Positions 7,963 through 16,329 of a stretch of DNA of 37,245 nucleotides are shown here, piece after piece; the stretch's first letter is position 1, and each line of letters begins with the position of its first letter. The position numbers and the translations under genes are program-made. The notes under the pieces were generated by a model. That model worked only from the letters and a program-made list of their open reading frames with translations, was not told the origin of the DNA and made no database searches. Source of the stretch: Candidatus Magasanikiibacteriota bacterium (GTDB lineage Bacteria > Patescibacteriota > Patescibacteriia > Magasanikbacterales > GWA2-37-8); assembly GCA_016189025.1 (NCBI GenBank), contig JACPGS010000030.1:1-37245 (forward strand). Direction: 5' to 3'.

Positions 7963-10900
7963 ATGCGTTCCAGAGCGGAAAATACCTTTGAACCAAGGCG
8001 CGCTCCAGAATTTTTGCTTGATAGAGAGGCGGATGCCGGTGAGATTGATAGAGAATCTGGCAAAGAAGCAGGCAAGAAAGAGCTGGTGGGGGCGGCGATG
8101 GTTAGAAGCTTGGGTCAAGAACTGCAGAATAAAACCGCCAGCCATTACGGCCCGGTTGGCTTGCAGGTATTTCGCGATGTAATGCAGGGCAAAAAGAGTT
8201 GGGACGACTTTGCCGCCACAGTTGAAACTCTGCCTGATTTTAGAGAATTTCAAAACCGCGCCTGGGAATACTTGCGTGATTTAGGCATTGTGGAGCATCA
8301 AAAAGGCCATACCATTGTTGATTTGGAAGAGTTGCAAAATTTAACCCCGGGCTATGTTTCGTTCGATACGCAGCATTTCGGAGAGATAGCCAAAAGAATC
8401 ACAGGCAAACGCCAAGCTGGCGAGCGGGTGGCAGCGGTTAGCCGCGCTCAATTTAAAAATGCCGCCGCGAGGCTTATCCCCTTTAAGATATACTTTGATA
8501 ACAACTTGAGCCATTTTTTGCAGAACGCGTTCCACGGCAAAAGCGTTATCAGCCGCGACGACTGGCAAGCGCGCCCGCGCGGCAAAAGAAGCGCCGCACC
8601 AAAACCAAAGCCGTTATTTTATTCCCCGGCTAACGCCAGCGAAGCTTTTTCAGCGGAAAAAATAAAGCAGGCGGATTTTTATTTGGGAGCCTGGGAGGTT
8701 GCCGGAGGAGCCGGGGCGTCCTACACGCAATTCCAGCCGGAACTTCCGCATGACGAAACCTCATTAGCCTGTCTCATCTATCATCCGCGTTATGGCAACG
8801 GAGAGCGCAACAACGCCGGGAATCTGGTGGTTACCTATAAAAATGGGTCAAGCAGGCAAATGACCAATGAGTGGTTGAATAATTGCGGCTATTATAAAGG
8901 CAATACCAAGCTGTTGCAGAAGGGCGAATTTTTTGCCAGTGCCGCCACAGCATTGCAGGACGGCAAGATGCCCCAGCTGACAGAGCATGGTTTATTGAGG
9001 CCAGAAGATTTTCACATTTCTGCCACTGTTGAATCAAGCCGCAAGTTTGGCATCAAGCGTCCGCTGACACAATCAGCAGGTATGGTAGTGCTTAATGAAA
9101 GGATACGATATACGCTCGGGCGTGAATATGGCGGCAAGCGCACGCCGGATTGGAAAGTTCGCTACCATGCCTGTCAGATTTCTAATGACCTTGGCGGCAT
9201 TACCGAAGCTGATGATGAGGGGAAAGAAAAATTAGTCGCAATTTTTGATCTCGTTCACGCGGGCGATCCGCGCCTTAAACCGGTAAAGGCAGGGCAGGCG
9301 ACGTACTTTACCATTTCAAAAGACGCAATTAATGTGCGGCCGTACAACGAACAGACGGAAGAGGTCTTTACTATAAAGCAAAGTGATGAAACAGCCGAAG
9401 AACATCAGGTGCGGGCGGAAGCGGTGAATTTTAGCACGCTTATGGAGGTAAAAAAAGAGTTTGCTAAAGAGGCTCATATATCACTTGATGAGTTAGATGG
9501 ACAAGAACAGGCGGCTCTAATAGAATTTTTTCGCTCTAGCAGTTCTGCAGAACGAAAAAAATTGTACCGATTCGCCGAAGTCTATAAACACGAAGGTTTA
9601 CGAACTTTCTTAGCATTTCAATTCGATAAGCGGGCAGGCGACGCGATTTTGTCTTTGCAAGAACAATTGCGTCCTAAACAAATGGAAGAATTGATCAGTG
9701 TATTTAATAAAACAGCCGCGGCTGCCCGCAGCCAAAGCAAAGAAGCGTTGGCGTTACTAAGCCACGATCAAACAGTGCTTAACGCCGAGGCCGAACGTAT
9801 TCTGACTGAAGGTTTGCTGTTTCGCGCCAAAGATATTCTTATTACCGCGCTTAAACAACTTCCTAAAGCTAAAGACAAAGAGAAAACAATAACTCGCCTG
9901 TTGGAAAAACTTGCGGAGGAATCAGCGCTTGAGCAATCTGTTGCCGGACTGTTTACTCGGTTAGTTGATTTATTTAAGCAAAAGCAGGAAGGCGCTATTG
10001 ATATTACCCGCTATGTGCAGCAGCAGGAAGCAGTACTGAAGGCAGTAAAAGAACAGCAAATGGCAGGATTGTTAAATCGAACGCTTCAAGCGCAAGGCGA
10101 ACTCGCGCCGATTCCAGAAATACATTGGCGCGTTGATCGCAGCCTCGCTGAATACCGCGAGCGACTTGGTTTTGATGTTACAAAGCTTTTAAAACATCTG
10201 GCAGAATCGGATCAGCGAAAAGTGTTACTAGAATTCGGGCCGGGAAGCGGCCGTAGCAAACAGGAGCGTTCCCAGCAGGAGATTGATACGTATTACCAGG
10301 ACATTGCCTTGACCGACAGAGTGTATTATCCGCTGGCAGATGTTATTGAGCGGATTGTTGACTGGGCGCGCCTTGAACAGAGCGCCGGAAAGTTAACGGA
10401 CGAGGAGAAAAAGTTGATGGCCGATATGCTGTATAAGTTGGTGCTCATTAAAGACGGGCAAATCGGCGCCAAGAAGTTTGAGTACGCAACTGGCCGGCAA
10501 GAGCGAATCACGGCTGATCCAACAGAACTGCCTGCGGTGCTTGAGGAAATTGCGCCGCAGGTTGATAAGGCGGACTCGATTCCGGATATCATCAGTAGCC
10601 GCGATGAAAATGGACAGGTGTACTATCCCGGCGCCATTGATGTCAGCACAACGGAAAAAAATTCCAAAAATTTTCTTGCGGCCAAAAAATTATTGGGCCG
10701 CCGCATGCAATCATATATCCGCCAGGATGTAGATTTGTATGATGCCATACCAGCTTACCCGCCCGGCGTCATCATCGGAGATTTTGGGGAAATTTCAAAA
10801 CTAAAGAACGGCTCAATTGACGTGGCAATGGGGGTGCGCTCAACCGTGTATAAACGCGATCGAGCCTACATTGCTTTTCTGCAAAACTTAAGCGACAAAT

Positions 10901-11325
10901 TAAAAACCGGCGGCATCTACCTGGATGATAACGTTCGGGATAACGACGGGTGGCGTTCACGCATAGCCGAAGTAGTTCAGTTGCGTGACCAGCTCCAGCG
11001 CCGCGCTGGAGATCGTGCGCTTGATATTGAAATACAATTAATTCTTGGGCCGGGTTTCCGCGGCGAAGACGCCGCAAAAGGAGAGGTGCCACGGACTTTA
11101 GTGATGAGCAAAAAGACTAGCTATGCCAAAACCATTTCTCGTTTACTCGACAAAGGTTTTCGTCTCGTATCGCTAGACGACTATCTTATAGAGTTGAAGG
11201 CCGCGCCTCCCGATCGTTTACACGAACTTGATCCAACTAATCAGCTTTTAAAAACTGTCGCGCCGGAAGTGCGCGGAGGGACATCCGCTGGCAAGCCAGC
11301 GGCCGCTTCGCGCCGGACGGCGTGA
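7963..11325 (+). CDS. Large multidomain protein with a C-terminal class I SAM-methyltransferase-like domain
   Basis: KVLLEFGPGSGRS (motif I-like); NGSIDVAMGVRSTVYKRDRAYIAFLQNLSDKLKTGGIYLDDNVRD; uninterrupted ORF of more than 1100 aa. ATG 7963 is preferred over 7909. Confidence 0.65.
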   Translation: MRSRAENTFEPRRAPEFLLDREADAGEIDRESGKEAGKKELVGAAMVRSLGQELQNKTASHYGPVGLQVFRDVMQGKKSWDDFAATVETLPDFREFQNRAWEYLRDLGIVEHQKGHTIVDLEELQNLTPGYVSFDTQHFGEIAKRITGKRQAGERVAAVSRAQFKNAAARLIPFKIYFDNNLSHFLQNAFHGKSVISRDDWQARPRGKRSAAPKPKPLFYSPANASEAFSAEKIKQADFYLGAWEVAGGAGASYTQFQPELPHDETSLACLIYHPRYGNGERNNAGNLVVTYKNGSSRQMTNEWLNNCGYYKGNTKLLQKGEFFASAATALQDGKMPQLTEHGLLRPEDFHISATVESSRKFGIKRPLTQSAGMVVLNERIRYTLGREYGGKRTPDWKVRYHACQISNDLGGITEADDEGKEKLVAIFDLVHAGDPRLKPVKAGQATYFTISKDAINVRPYNEQTEEVFTIKQSDETAEEHQVRAEAVNFSTLMEVKKEFAKEAHISLDELDGQEQAALIEFFRSSSSAERKKLYRFAEVYKHEGLRTFLAFQFDKRAGDAILSLQEQLRPKQMEELISVFNKTAAAARSQSKEALALLSHDQTVLNAEAERILTEGLLFRAKDILITALKQLPKAKDKEKTITRLLEKLAEESALEQSVAGLFTRLVDLFKQKQEGAIDITRYVQQQEAVLKAVKEQQMAGLLNRTLQAQGELAPIPEIHWRVDRSLAEYRERLGFDVTKLLKHLAESDQRKVLLEFGPGSGRSKQERSQQEIDTYYQDIALTDRVYYPLADVIERIVDWARLEQSAGKLTDEEKKLMADMLYKLVLIKDGQIGAKKFEYATGRQERITADPTELPAVLEEIAPQVDKADSIPDIISSRDENGQVYYPGAIDVSTTEKNSKNFLAAKKLLGRRMQSYIRQDVDLYDAIPAYPPGVIIGDFGEISKLKNGSIDVAMGVRSTVYKRDRAYIAFLQNLSDKLKTGGIYLDDNVRDNDGWRSRIAEVVQLRDQLQRRAGDRALDIEIQLILGPGFRGEDAAKGEVPRTLVMSKKTSYAKTISRLLDKGFRLVSLDDYLIELKAAPPDRLHELDPTNQLLKTVAPEVRGGTSAGKPAAASRRTA

Positions 11326-12077
11326 TGCCAAAAAAAATTAAAGATAAGTTTATAATTTTCAGCAATCAGCGGATGAACGATGCGCACCGCCATCGCCTGT
11401 CCTTCTTTTAACGTCGTGAGCAATACAGCCGAACCAGAGATTTTAATATCCATACTAAAAGGGAAATCTTCCACAGGAATGGTGCGCGTTTCTCGCAGTT
11501 CGGGCGCGCTGGTTGTGTTAATTTGATTAGTAGTCGGCACAACCACGCGGTTGAAAATTTTTCGTTCAACCCGTTTTTTTATAAATGTAGGGTAATAATC
11601 GGGAATAAACTGTGCCATCTCCCCCTTGTCTTCAATACTTTCAATTGGCTCATTAAGTTCAAGCAACTCCTCGTAGGCCTGAATTACGCCATCCTTGCCT
11701 TCATAGAATTTTACCCCGGGCTTGTTGTGCGCCAGGTTATACGCCGAGCGCAGGTCGCCGATGATAGTTTTGAGCTGTTCCCTTTGGCGGCGGAGCGACT
11801 TTTCCTGGTCGGTAATAAACTCCTCCAGCCGCTCGGGTTGGGCGGCGTTGTATACCGTCTTTTTCCCGACCTGCTTCGCCTCCACCAGTTCGTATTGCTC
11901 CAGGCTCTGTAAGATATAGTAGAGCATGGGGCGGGAAAATGGGCTGGTCTTTTGGAGCAGAGGGATGGTAGCGTCCGGCGTGGCAACCAAAATTTCGTAG
12001 AGTTTTGCCTCATTTTGGCCTAAACCGAGGTCAGTTAGGGTGGTAATTATGGTATCTTTTGGGGCGGGTATTGACAT
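11241..12077 (-). CDS. TrmB-family transcriptional regulator
   Basis: N-terminal HTH LTDLGLGQNEAKLYEILVA...SRPMLYYILQSLEQYELVE; start refined to ATG 12077, just after a consensus promoter. Confidence 0.85.
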   Translation of the reverse strand: MSIPAPKDTIITTLTDLGLGQNEAKLYEILVATPDATIPLLQKTSPFSRPMLYYILQSLEQYELVEAKQVGKKTVYNAAQPERLEEFITDQEKSLRRQREQLKTIIGDLRSAYNLAHNKPGVKFYEGKDGVIQAYEELLELNEPIESIEDKGEMAQFIPDYYPTFIKKRVERKIFNRVVVPTTNQINTTSAPELRETRTIPVEDFPFSMDIKISGSAVLLTTLKEGQAMAVRIVHPLIAENYKLIFNFFWHHAVRREAAAGLPADVPPRTSGATVFKS

Positions 12078-12099
12078 AGATTTTGGCTTTGATAAGGGT

Positions 12100-12128
12100 A
12101 GTATAACACGCCATTCAATATTTGTCAA
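12100..12128 (-). promoter_or_regulatory. Consensus sigma70 promoter of the trmB-like gene
   Basis: TTGACA, 17 nt, TATACT on the minus strand. Confidence 0.85.
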
Positions 12129-12155
12129 GAGGTAATTGACAGATATTGAGTATAG
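12111..12155. promoter_or_regulatory. Imperfect inverted repeat overlapping the trmB promoter, candidate operator
   Basis: TTCAATATTTGTCAA-gaggtaa-TTGACAGATATTGAG, arms match 13/15. Confidence 0.45.
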
Positions 12156-12165
12156 ATTAAGAAAA

Positions 12166-12192
12166 TAAAATGGCTAAATTAAGCCATTTTTT
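12166..12192. terminator. Terminator-like hairpin
   Basis: AAATGGCT...AGCCATTT with flanking A/T runs. Confidence 0.6.
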
Positions 12193-12223
12193 TGTTTCTT
12201 CGTCCAAAATTATAAGCCGAGTA

Positions 12224-12252
12224 TTGACATAATTGATGAGATATGGTATACT
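12224..12252 (+). promoter_or_regulatory. Consensus sigma70 promoter for a non-coding transcript
   Basis: TTGACA, 17 nt, TATACT on the plus strand; no convincing ORF downstream for about 800 bp. Confidence 0.8.
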
Positions 12253-12258
12253 GGTTTG

Positions 12259-12840
12259 TTACGATGAAAAACCGGCAAGAACCCGTAACCAGCCCTTTAC
12301 AATATAAACGACCTGTCAGCCCTTGGAGAGAGGGGCGGATAGTAAAGCGATAAGCAGAATAAGCAACAAGTAAATTGAGCCTCTCTCCACCATAAGAGAG
12401 GTTTATTGTTTCTACCGACGAGGGAGAGAACGCCGTAGCTACCAAAGTAATCCAAAGTAGCTCCCAAACGTTAACCCCTCATCGGTTGAAGCAATCGCTT
12501 CGGCCCTGTTCTTTAACAGTTAGTGTCCGTCAGGAGCTTGCGCAAGCGGGCGCCTGCGACACATAGAGAATGATATCTGGTTGCCAGTGAAAAAATGGGA
12601 GAGATTGATACTGGTGAAGAGAGAATCATGCTCTTCTAGAAATTTTGTTCGCCGAAGAGGCGAAAGAGGCGGAGAAAGTGTTCCTTGCCCCGACGTAACG
12701 TCGGGGCGGAAGCCGCTCGCGGTCTCCTCCTAGATTAACTAGAGTCTAGGTAGTATCGAGTGCGCCTTTCCTTGATTGTCATTCCCGCGAAAGCGGGAAT
12801 CCAGCAATCGAGGAAAAGGCAGTCGCTACTACTAATGGAG
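12259..12840 (+). ncRNA. Candidate long structured non-coding RNA or orphan leader; 3' end undefined
   Basis: Downstream of the consensus promoter; boxA-like TGTTCTTTAACA at 12507-12518; hairpins include GTGTC...GACAC and GCCCCGACG-TAA-CGTCGGGGC. Confidence 0.45.
12779..12803. repeat. REP-like palindrome TCATTCCCGCGAAAGCGGGAATCCA
   Basis: Same core recurs at 28489-28513 and 29154-29179. Confidence 0.8.
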
Positions 12841-13051
12841 AGAGTTGGTAATTAGCGATGCCCTTTGACAATTCAATTCGCCATAGTGTGGGATATAAAA
12901 TTCCATTTGTATCAGGATTTGGTTGTTCACATCGCACCCTATGGCGGCGCCATGACGCTCGGAACCCGGGCTTTTGTTTTCCGAAATTGTTCGGAGGCAA
13001 AGGCAGGGAAGAGCTAGTCGTGGCGTAAAAGAAAGGAGGTCGCAGCACCAT

Positions 13052-13108
13052 TTACTTTCCAATTAAAATCCGCCGGCTGGCGGATTGGCGAGTGAGTCGA
13101 GGAGCAAT
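13052..13108 (+). repeat. Direct repeat copy 1
   Basis: TTACTTTCCAATTAAAATCCGCCGGCTGGCGGATTGGCGAGTGAGTCGAGGAGCAAT, near-identical to 14358-14415. Confidence 0.9.
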
Positions 13109-13113
13109 GCCAG

Positions 13114-14247
13114 CTACCTCAACAATTGCCTGACGCTTTCAAAATCATCCCAGGCAATCAGTTTGCTTGCCGTGTCGGGATAAGCCTTATTAAAAGACGG
13201 AGGCAAGGCAAAGCGAGCCGAGGCAGAAAGTTTGAATTCAAACGCTGAAATTTTTCCGTCTTGCTCCTTAATCAGATCGATTTCACCATCCGTATGCGTG
13301 CGCCAGAAGTATAGGTTGGCGCGGGGCGAGGCCAGAGAATTCTTTTTGACCATTTCCGCGATGGCATAATTTTCAAAAAGAACGCCGGAGTCGCTTCGTA
13401 TTTCTAACGAATTGAAGTTATTGATTAAAGCATTGCGGATGCCGCAGTCGTAAAAATATATTTTTACTTTGCGGCTGATTTCATTGCGCAGGTTGCGGCT
13501 AAAGCCATAAAGCCGGAACAGCACGAATGACTTTTCCAGCAGATCCAGATAACGTTCGATGGTTTTATAATTTAATTTAGTCCGTTGTCCCAGCTCGTGG
13601 TAAGAAACCTCCTGTCCGATCTGCAACGCAATAGCAATTAAAAGTTCACGCACCTTATGGCTGTTTTTTACCAAATCAAAAGTCAAAATATCTTTATATA
13701 GATAGTTGTCGGCCAGCAGAGCCAGCTCATTGGTTTTTTCTGCCGCGGTAATTAAATTATAAACCTTGGGATATGAACCATATATTAAACAGTGGCCGAT
13801 GGCATCGGGCAAATCAACCGGCGGAACAGAGGCGGCGATTTCCGAAAAGCTGAACGGATACAGCAGCCACTGCCGATGGCGGCCGGTAAGAGGCTCCGAC
13901 ACTTTGCCGGCCAGCTCAAAAGTGGACGAACCGGTGGCAATAACGCGCAGGCCGGGCAGATGATCATAAATGATTTTCAGAATCAGGCCTGGATTGGCCA
14001 GCGTCTGCATCTCATCAAAAATGACAATGCCGCTTTCGCCTAAAAGCCGTTTAAGGGCAAGCGCGTCAGGAATTAGCTGGTTTTGGATGCGGAGCTGGTC
14101 GCAGGCAAGCAATGCGGCCTGGCCTGAAGAATAGAGGTTGTTGAGGAGAGTGGTTTTTCCAGCCTGCCTGGGACCGTATAAAATGATGATTTTGGCTGAA
14201 TCAAGCGAATTCTTAATTAACGGCTCTATTTGTCTGTGGATGTACAT
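13114..14247 (-). CDS. AAA_14/DUF4143-type ATPase
   Basis: Walker A YGPRQAGKTTLL; VIFDEMQ; VIATGSSTFEL; C-terminal EFKLSASARFALPPSFNKAYP. Confidence 0.9.
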   Translation of the reverse strand: MYIHRQIEPLIKNSLDSAKIIILYGPRQAGKTTLLNNLYSSGQAALLACDQLRIQNQLIPDALALKRLLGESGIVIFDEMQTLANPGLILKIIYDHLPGLRVIATGSSTFELAGKVSEPLTGRHRQWLLYPFSFSEIAASVPPVDLPDAIGHCLIYGSYPKVYNLITAAEKTNELALLADNYLYKDILTFDLVKNSHKVRELLIAIALQIGQEVSYHELGQRTKLNYKTIERYLDLLEKSFVLFRLYGFSRNLRNEISRKVKIYFYDCGIRNALINNFNSLEIRSDSGVLFENYAIAEMVKKNSLASPRANLYFWRTHTDGEIDLIKEQDGKISAFEFKLSASARFALPPSFNKAYPDTASKLIAWDDFESVRQLLR

Positions 14248-14350
14248 AGCGGTAAATGGGTTAAAAAATAGGATTATTATTCCTAATATTATACTAAAAA
14301 ATAGGATTTGTCAAGAAAGTCCGCCATACTCAAGCCCCGCACCGCGGGGT

Positions 14351-14409
14351 CCTCGACTTACTTTCCAAATTAAAATCCGCCGGCTGGCGGATTGGAGAGT
14401 GAGTCGAGG
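14351..14409 (+). other. Leader hairpin; includes most of direct repeat copy 2 (14358-14415)
   Basis: CCTCGACTTACTTTCC/GGAGAGTGAGTCGAGG with two G:U pairs, capped by AATCCGCC-GGCT-GGCGGATT. Confidence 0.75.
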
Positions 14410-14435
14410 AGCAATCCTTGAGAAAGGAGAAAACC

Positions 14436-14633
14436 ATGGCCGGTCTCATAGGCGACCTCGAGGCGTACGACGCCTTCCTAAAAAAGGAGGGCAACCTCAC
14501 GGCGTACGTTCCCGGCATCGGGAGCGGCGCCATGCGGGCTACGCTCGAGGCCATGCGGCGGCTCGGGCACCTCTCGGCCGAAGGGGAGCGGATCCTCTTC
14601 GGCGAGCTGGCCGAGCCCGTCGAAAAAAAGTAG
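14436..14633 (+). CDS. Small hypothetical protein (MAGLIGDLEAYDAFLKK...)
   Basis: AAAGGAG upstream of ATG; high-GC codon usage unlike the flanks. Confidence 0.6.
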   Translation: MAGLIGDLEAYDAFLKKEGNLTAYVPGIGSGAMRATLEAMRRLGHLSAEGERILFGELAEPVEKK

Positions 14634-14768
14634 TTACCTGCTACGCGCAGGTCGCCAGGCCAAGCGAAGGCATGAATCTTGGCTAGTCTGATCCCGGACG
14701 ATAAACGGGTGAACGGCGCCGCTATGGCGTCTGCTTTATTCGAGTGAGGAATCTGGATTGCTCCTCAT

Positions 14769-14809
14769 CTCGATTGACTCTCTAATTTTTTTTTGGAGAG
14801 TGAATCGAG
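14769..14809 (+). other. Leader hairpin of the second cassette
   Basis: CTCGATTGACTCTC/GAGAGTGAATCGAG, one mismatch. Confidence 0.65.
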
Positions 14810-14911
14810 GAGTTTCGCCCGTCATGCGCGCGGTGCGTATGGTGAGTATTTGCGAAACAGCCTCATTCAAAGGAGGCCGGCGTCAAGCCCAACAAGCGGC
14901 CGGCGAAAACA

Positions 14912-15295
14912 ATGGAAGTTTGCCTTTCTCCGATTTTCTCTCCCACTCCCCATCGCCTCGAGGCGGCCTTCGGAATTCTGAAGGCTGCGGTCGAGACCTT
15001 CCCCTTCGGCAGGAGGGGGGAGGTAGAATTCAAGGTCACGGTGGCAATCCACCGCGACCGTCCGGAGGCCTTGGTAGAGGCCTCTGTCGGGCAGAGGGAG
15101 GGGAGGAGGGCGTATCTCTCCCGCCAGTGGCGGGAGAGATTCCTGTCTTATGAGGAGGGGGAGGAGGGGGCGATATTCATAGCCCTCGAGTCCGAGGGAC
15201 ACCTCCCCCCCTCCACCCCCGGGTACCACAGTTGGGCCTCGTGGCAGGAGGCCTTCCTGTGGTTCAGGGGAGAAGTGGAGGCCGATCTGAAGTAA
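14912..15295 (+). CDS. Small hypothetical protein (127 aa)
   Basis: AAAGGAGG upstream, somewhat distant from this ATG; ORF ends in a stop inside hairpin GGCCGATCT-GAAGTAA-AGATCGGCC. Confidence 0.5.
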   Translation: MEVCLSPIFSPTPHRLEAAFGILKAAVETFPFGRRGEVEFKVTVAIHRDRPEALVEASVGQREGRRAYLSRQWRERFLSYEEGEEGAIFIALESEGHLPPSTPGYHSWASWQEAFLWFRGEVEADLK

Positions 15296-15491
15296 AGATC
15301 GGCCGGCGCGGCTCCGACGCAATTCGGGCAACCGCGGCTTCGACGGATTCGAAGCATAGAGAAAGCAGAGGACCGGCCGCCCAAGAAACGGCCGGAAAAA
15401 ACAGCCCGCCGTCTCTTAAGCGAGAAAAGGGGCTGAAAATATAAAGCACTCGAGACCCGGCGCGACGCCTGCAACACGCTCGCGCCGGGAT

Positions 15492-15530
15492 CCTCGATTC
15501 AGCGTATCAATATGGTAAGCTGAATTGAGG
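15492..15530 (+). other. Leader hairpin of the third cassette
   Basis: CCTCGATTCAGC/GCTGAATTGAGG with one G:U pair. Confidence 0.7.
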
Positions 15531-15553
15531 AGGAAAAAGAAAGGAGGAGGACA

Positions 15554-15856
15554 ATGTACCGTCGAGTCCCGCTGGAGCGCGTGCGGCTCTCGGCCGACGT
15601 CGTGCTTCACTATAGCACGGTCGGCGCACGCGAGCTTGCTCTATATATTGCGCAGACAATCAACTCGGCGGAAATCGGCGAAGAGTTTTTCGTCGGTACC
15701 ACCGAGGGACACGGGTGGATGGTCATTCCCGGGCGATCAGCCGACGGCGCCGAGTGGGAGGCTTTGTATCGCGTCCCGCCCGGAACGTGGCGTCTAACCA
15801 AACCGCCGCCCACCGGTACACCGCCGCGCGGCCCGCGCCGCGGTCGCCGCCGCTGA
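15554..15856 (+). CDS. Small hypothetical protein with a basic C-terminus (100 aa)
   Basis: AAAGGAGGAGG then ATG; high-GC ORF. Confidence 0.6.
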   Translation: MYRRVPLERVRLSADVVLHYSTVGARELALYIAQTINSAEIGEEFFVGTTEGHGWMVIPGRSADGAEWEALYRVPPGTWRLTKPPPTGTPPRGPRRGRRR

Positions 15857-15870
15857 AAGGAGAAAATTCA

Positions 15871-15999
15871 GGGGAGCGCCGATGCCTATCGGACGCTCCC
15901 CGCCTGCCACCAGAGAGTGGCCAACGGAGGAGATGCTGACTAGCTCTCCCTGGTCGGATTTCCTTTGTTAATTCCACTCTCTGATGGCAGGATAGGCAT
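15871..15999 (+). ncRNA. Highly structured 3' UTR or small RNA with mutually exclusive stems
   Basis: Stem A 15871-15878/15894-15901; stem B 15903-15920/15974-15991 (18 bp, one G:U); stem C 15882-15890/15991-15999 competes with stem A; terminator follows. Confidence 0.5.
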
Positions 16000-16011
16000 A
16001 AAAAAACAAAA

Positions 16012-16034
16012 AAACGCGAGCCCCGCCCGCGTTT
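16012..16034. terminator. Bidirectional-looking terminator
   Basis: AAACGCG...CGCGTTT flanked by A-run and T-run, between convergent genes. Confidence 0.85.
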
Positions 16035-16046
16035 TTTTAATTATCC

Positions 16047-16325
16047 CTATCCTTTTTTCAGTGCCGCGCGGTAGCCGCCTTCGCCGTGGTGCAGCCAGTG
16101 GCTGATGCGGGTAACGGTGGTGGTGGAGAGGCCGGTTTTAGCAGCTACGCTGCGGTAAGGCAAACCGCGATTAAGGAGTTGCGCCGCCTGCCAGCGAGCC
16201 GAGAGTTCAGCCAGTTCATCCAAGGTGCACAAATCCCGCAAAAAACGCAGCGCCTCGTCGTCGTTTTTGATAGTCCGCAACGTATGAGCTAGTAATTTGA
16301 GTGCCGGTGTGCGCCAGGAGGACAT
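16047..16325 (-). CDS. TrpR/YerC-YecD family DNA-binding protein
   Basis: FLRDLCTLDELAELSARWQAAQLLNRGLPYRSVAAKTGLSTTTVTRISHWL. Confidence 0.9.
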   Translation of the reverse strand: MSSWRTPALKLLAHTLRTIKNDDEALRFLRDLCTLDELAELSARWQAAQLLNRGLPYRSVAAKTGLSTTTVTRISHWLHHGEGGYRAALKKG

Positions 16326-16329
16326 ACAA

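Noticed and set aside
12602-12620. GAGATTGATACTGG resembles the 16S rRNA start AGAGTTTGATCCTGG
   Set aside because: The match stops after about 15 nt and no other 16S signature follows; likely chance.
12259-13050. RNase P RNA, tmRNA or SRP RNA as identity of the boxA transcript
   Set aside because: I could not find the RNase P GAGGAAAGTC core, a tmRNA tRNA-like end or tag ORF, or an SRP Alu core.
14138-14686. 182-aa plus-strand ORF spanning the ATPase 5' end and the hairpin
   Set aside because: Reads through the leader hairpin and overlaps the better-supported 14436-14633 ORF in another frame.
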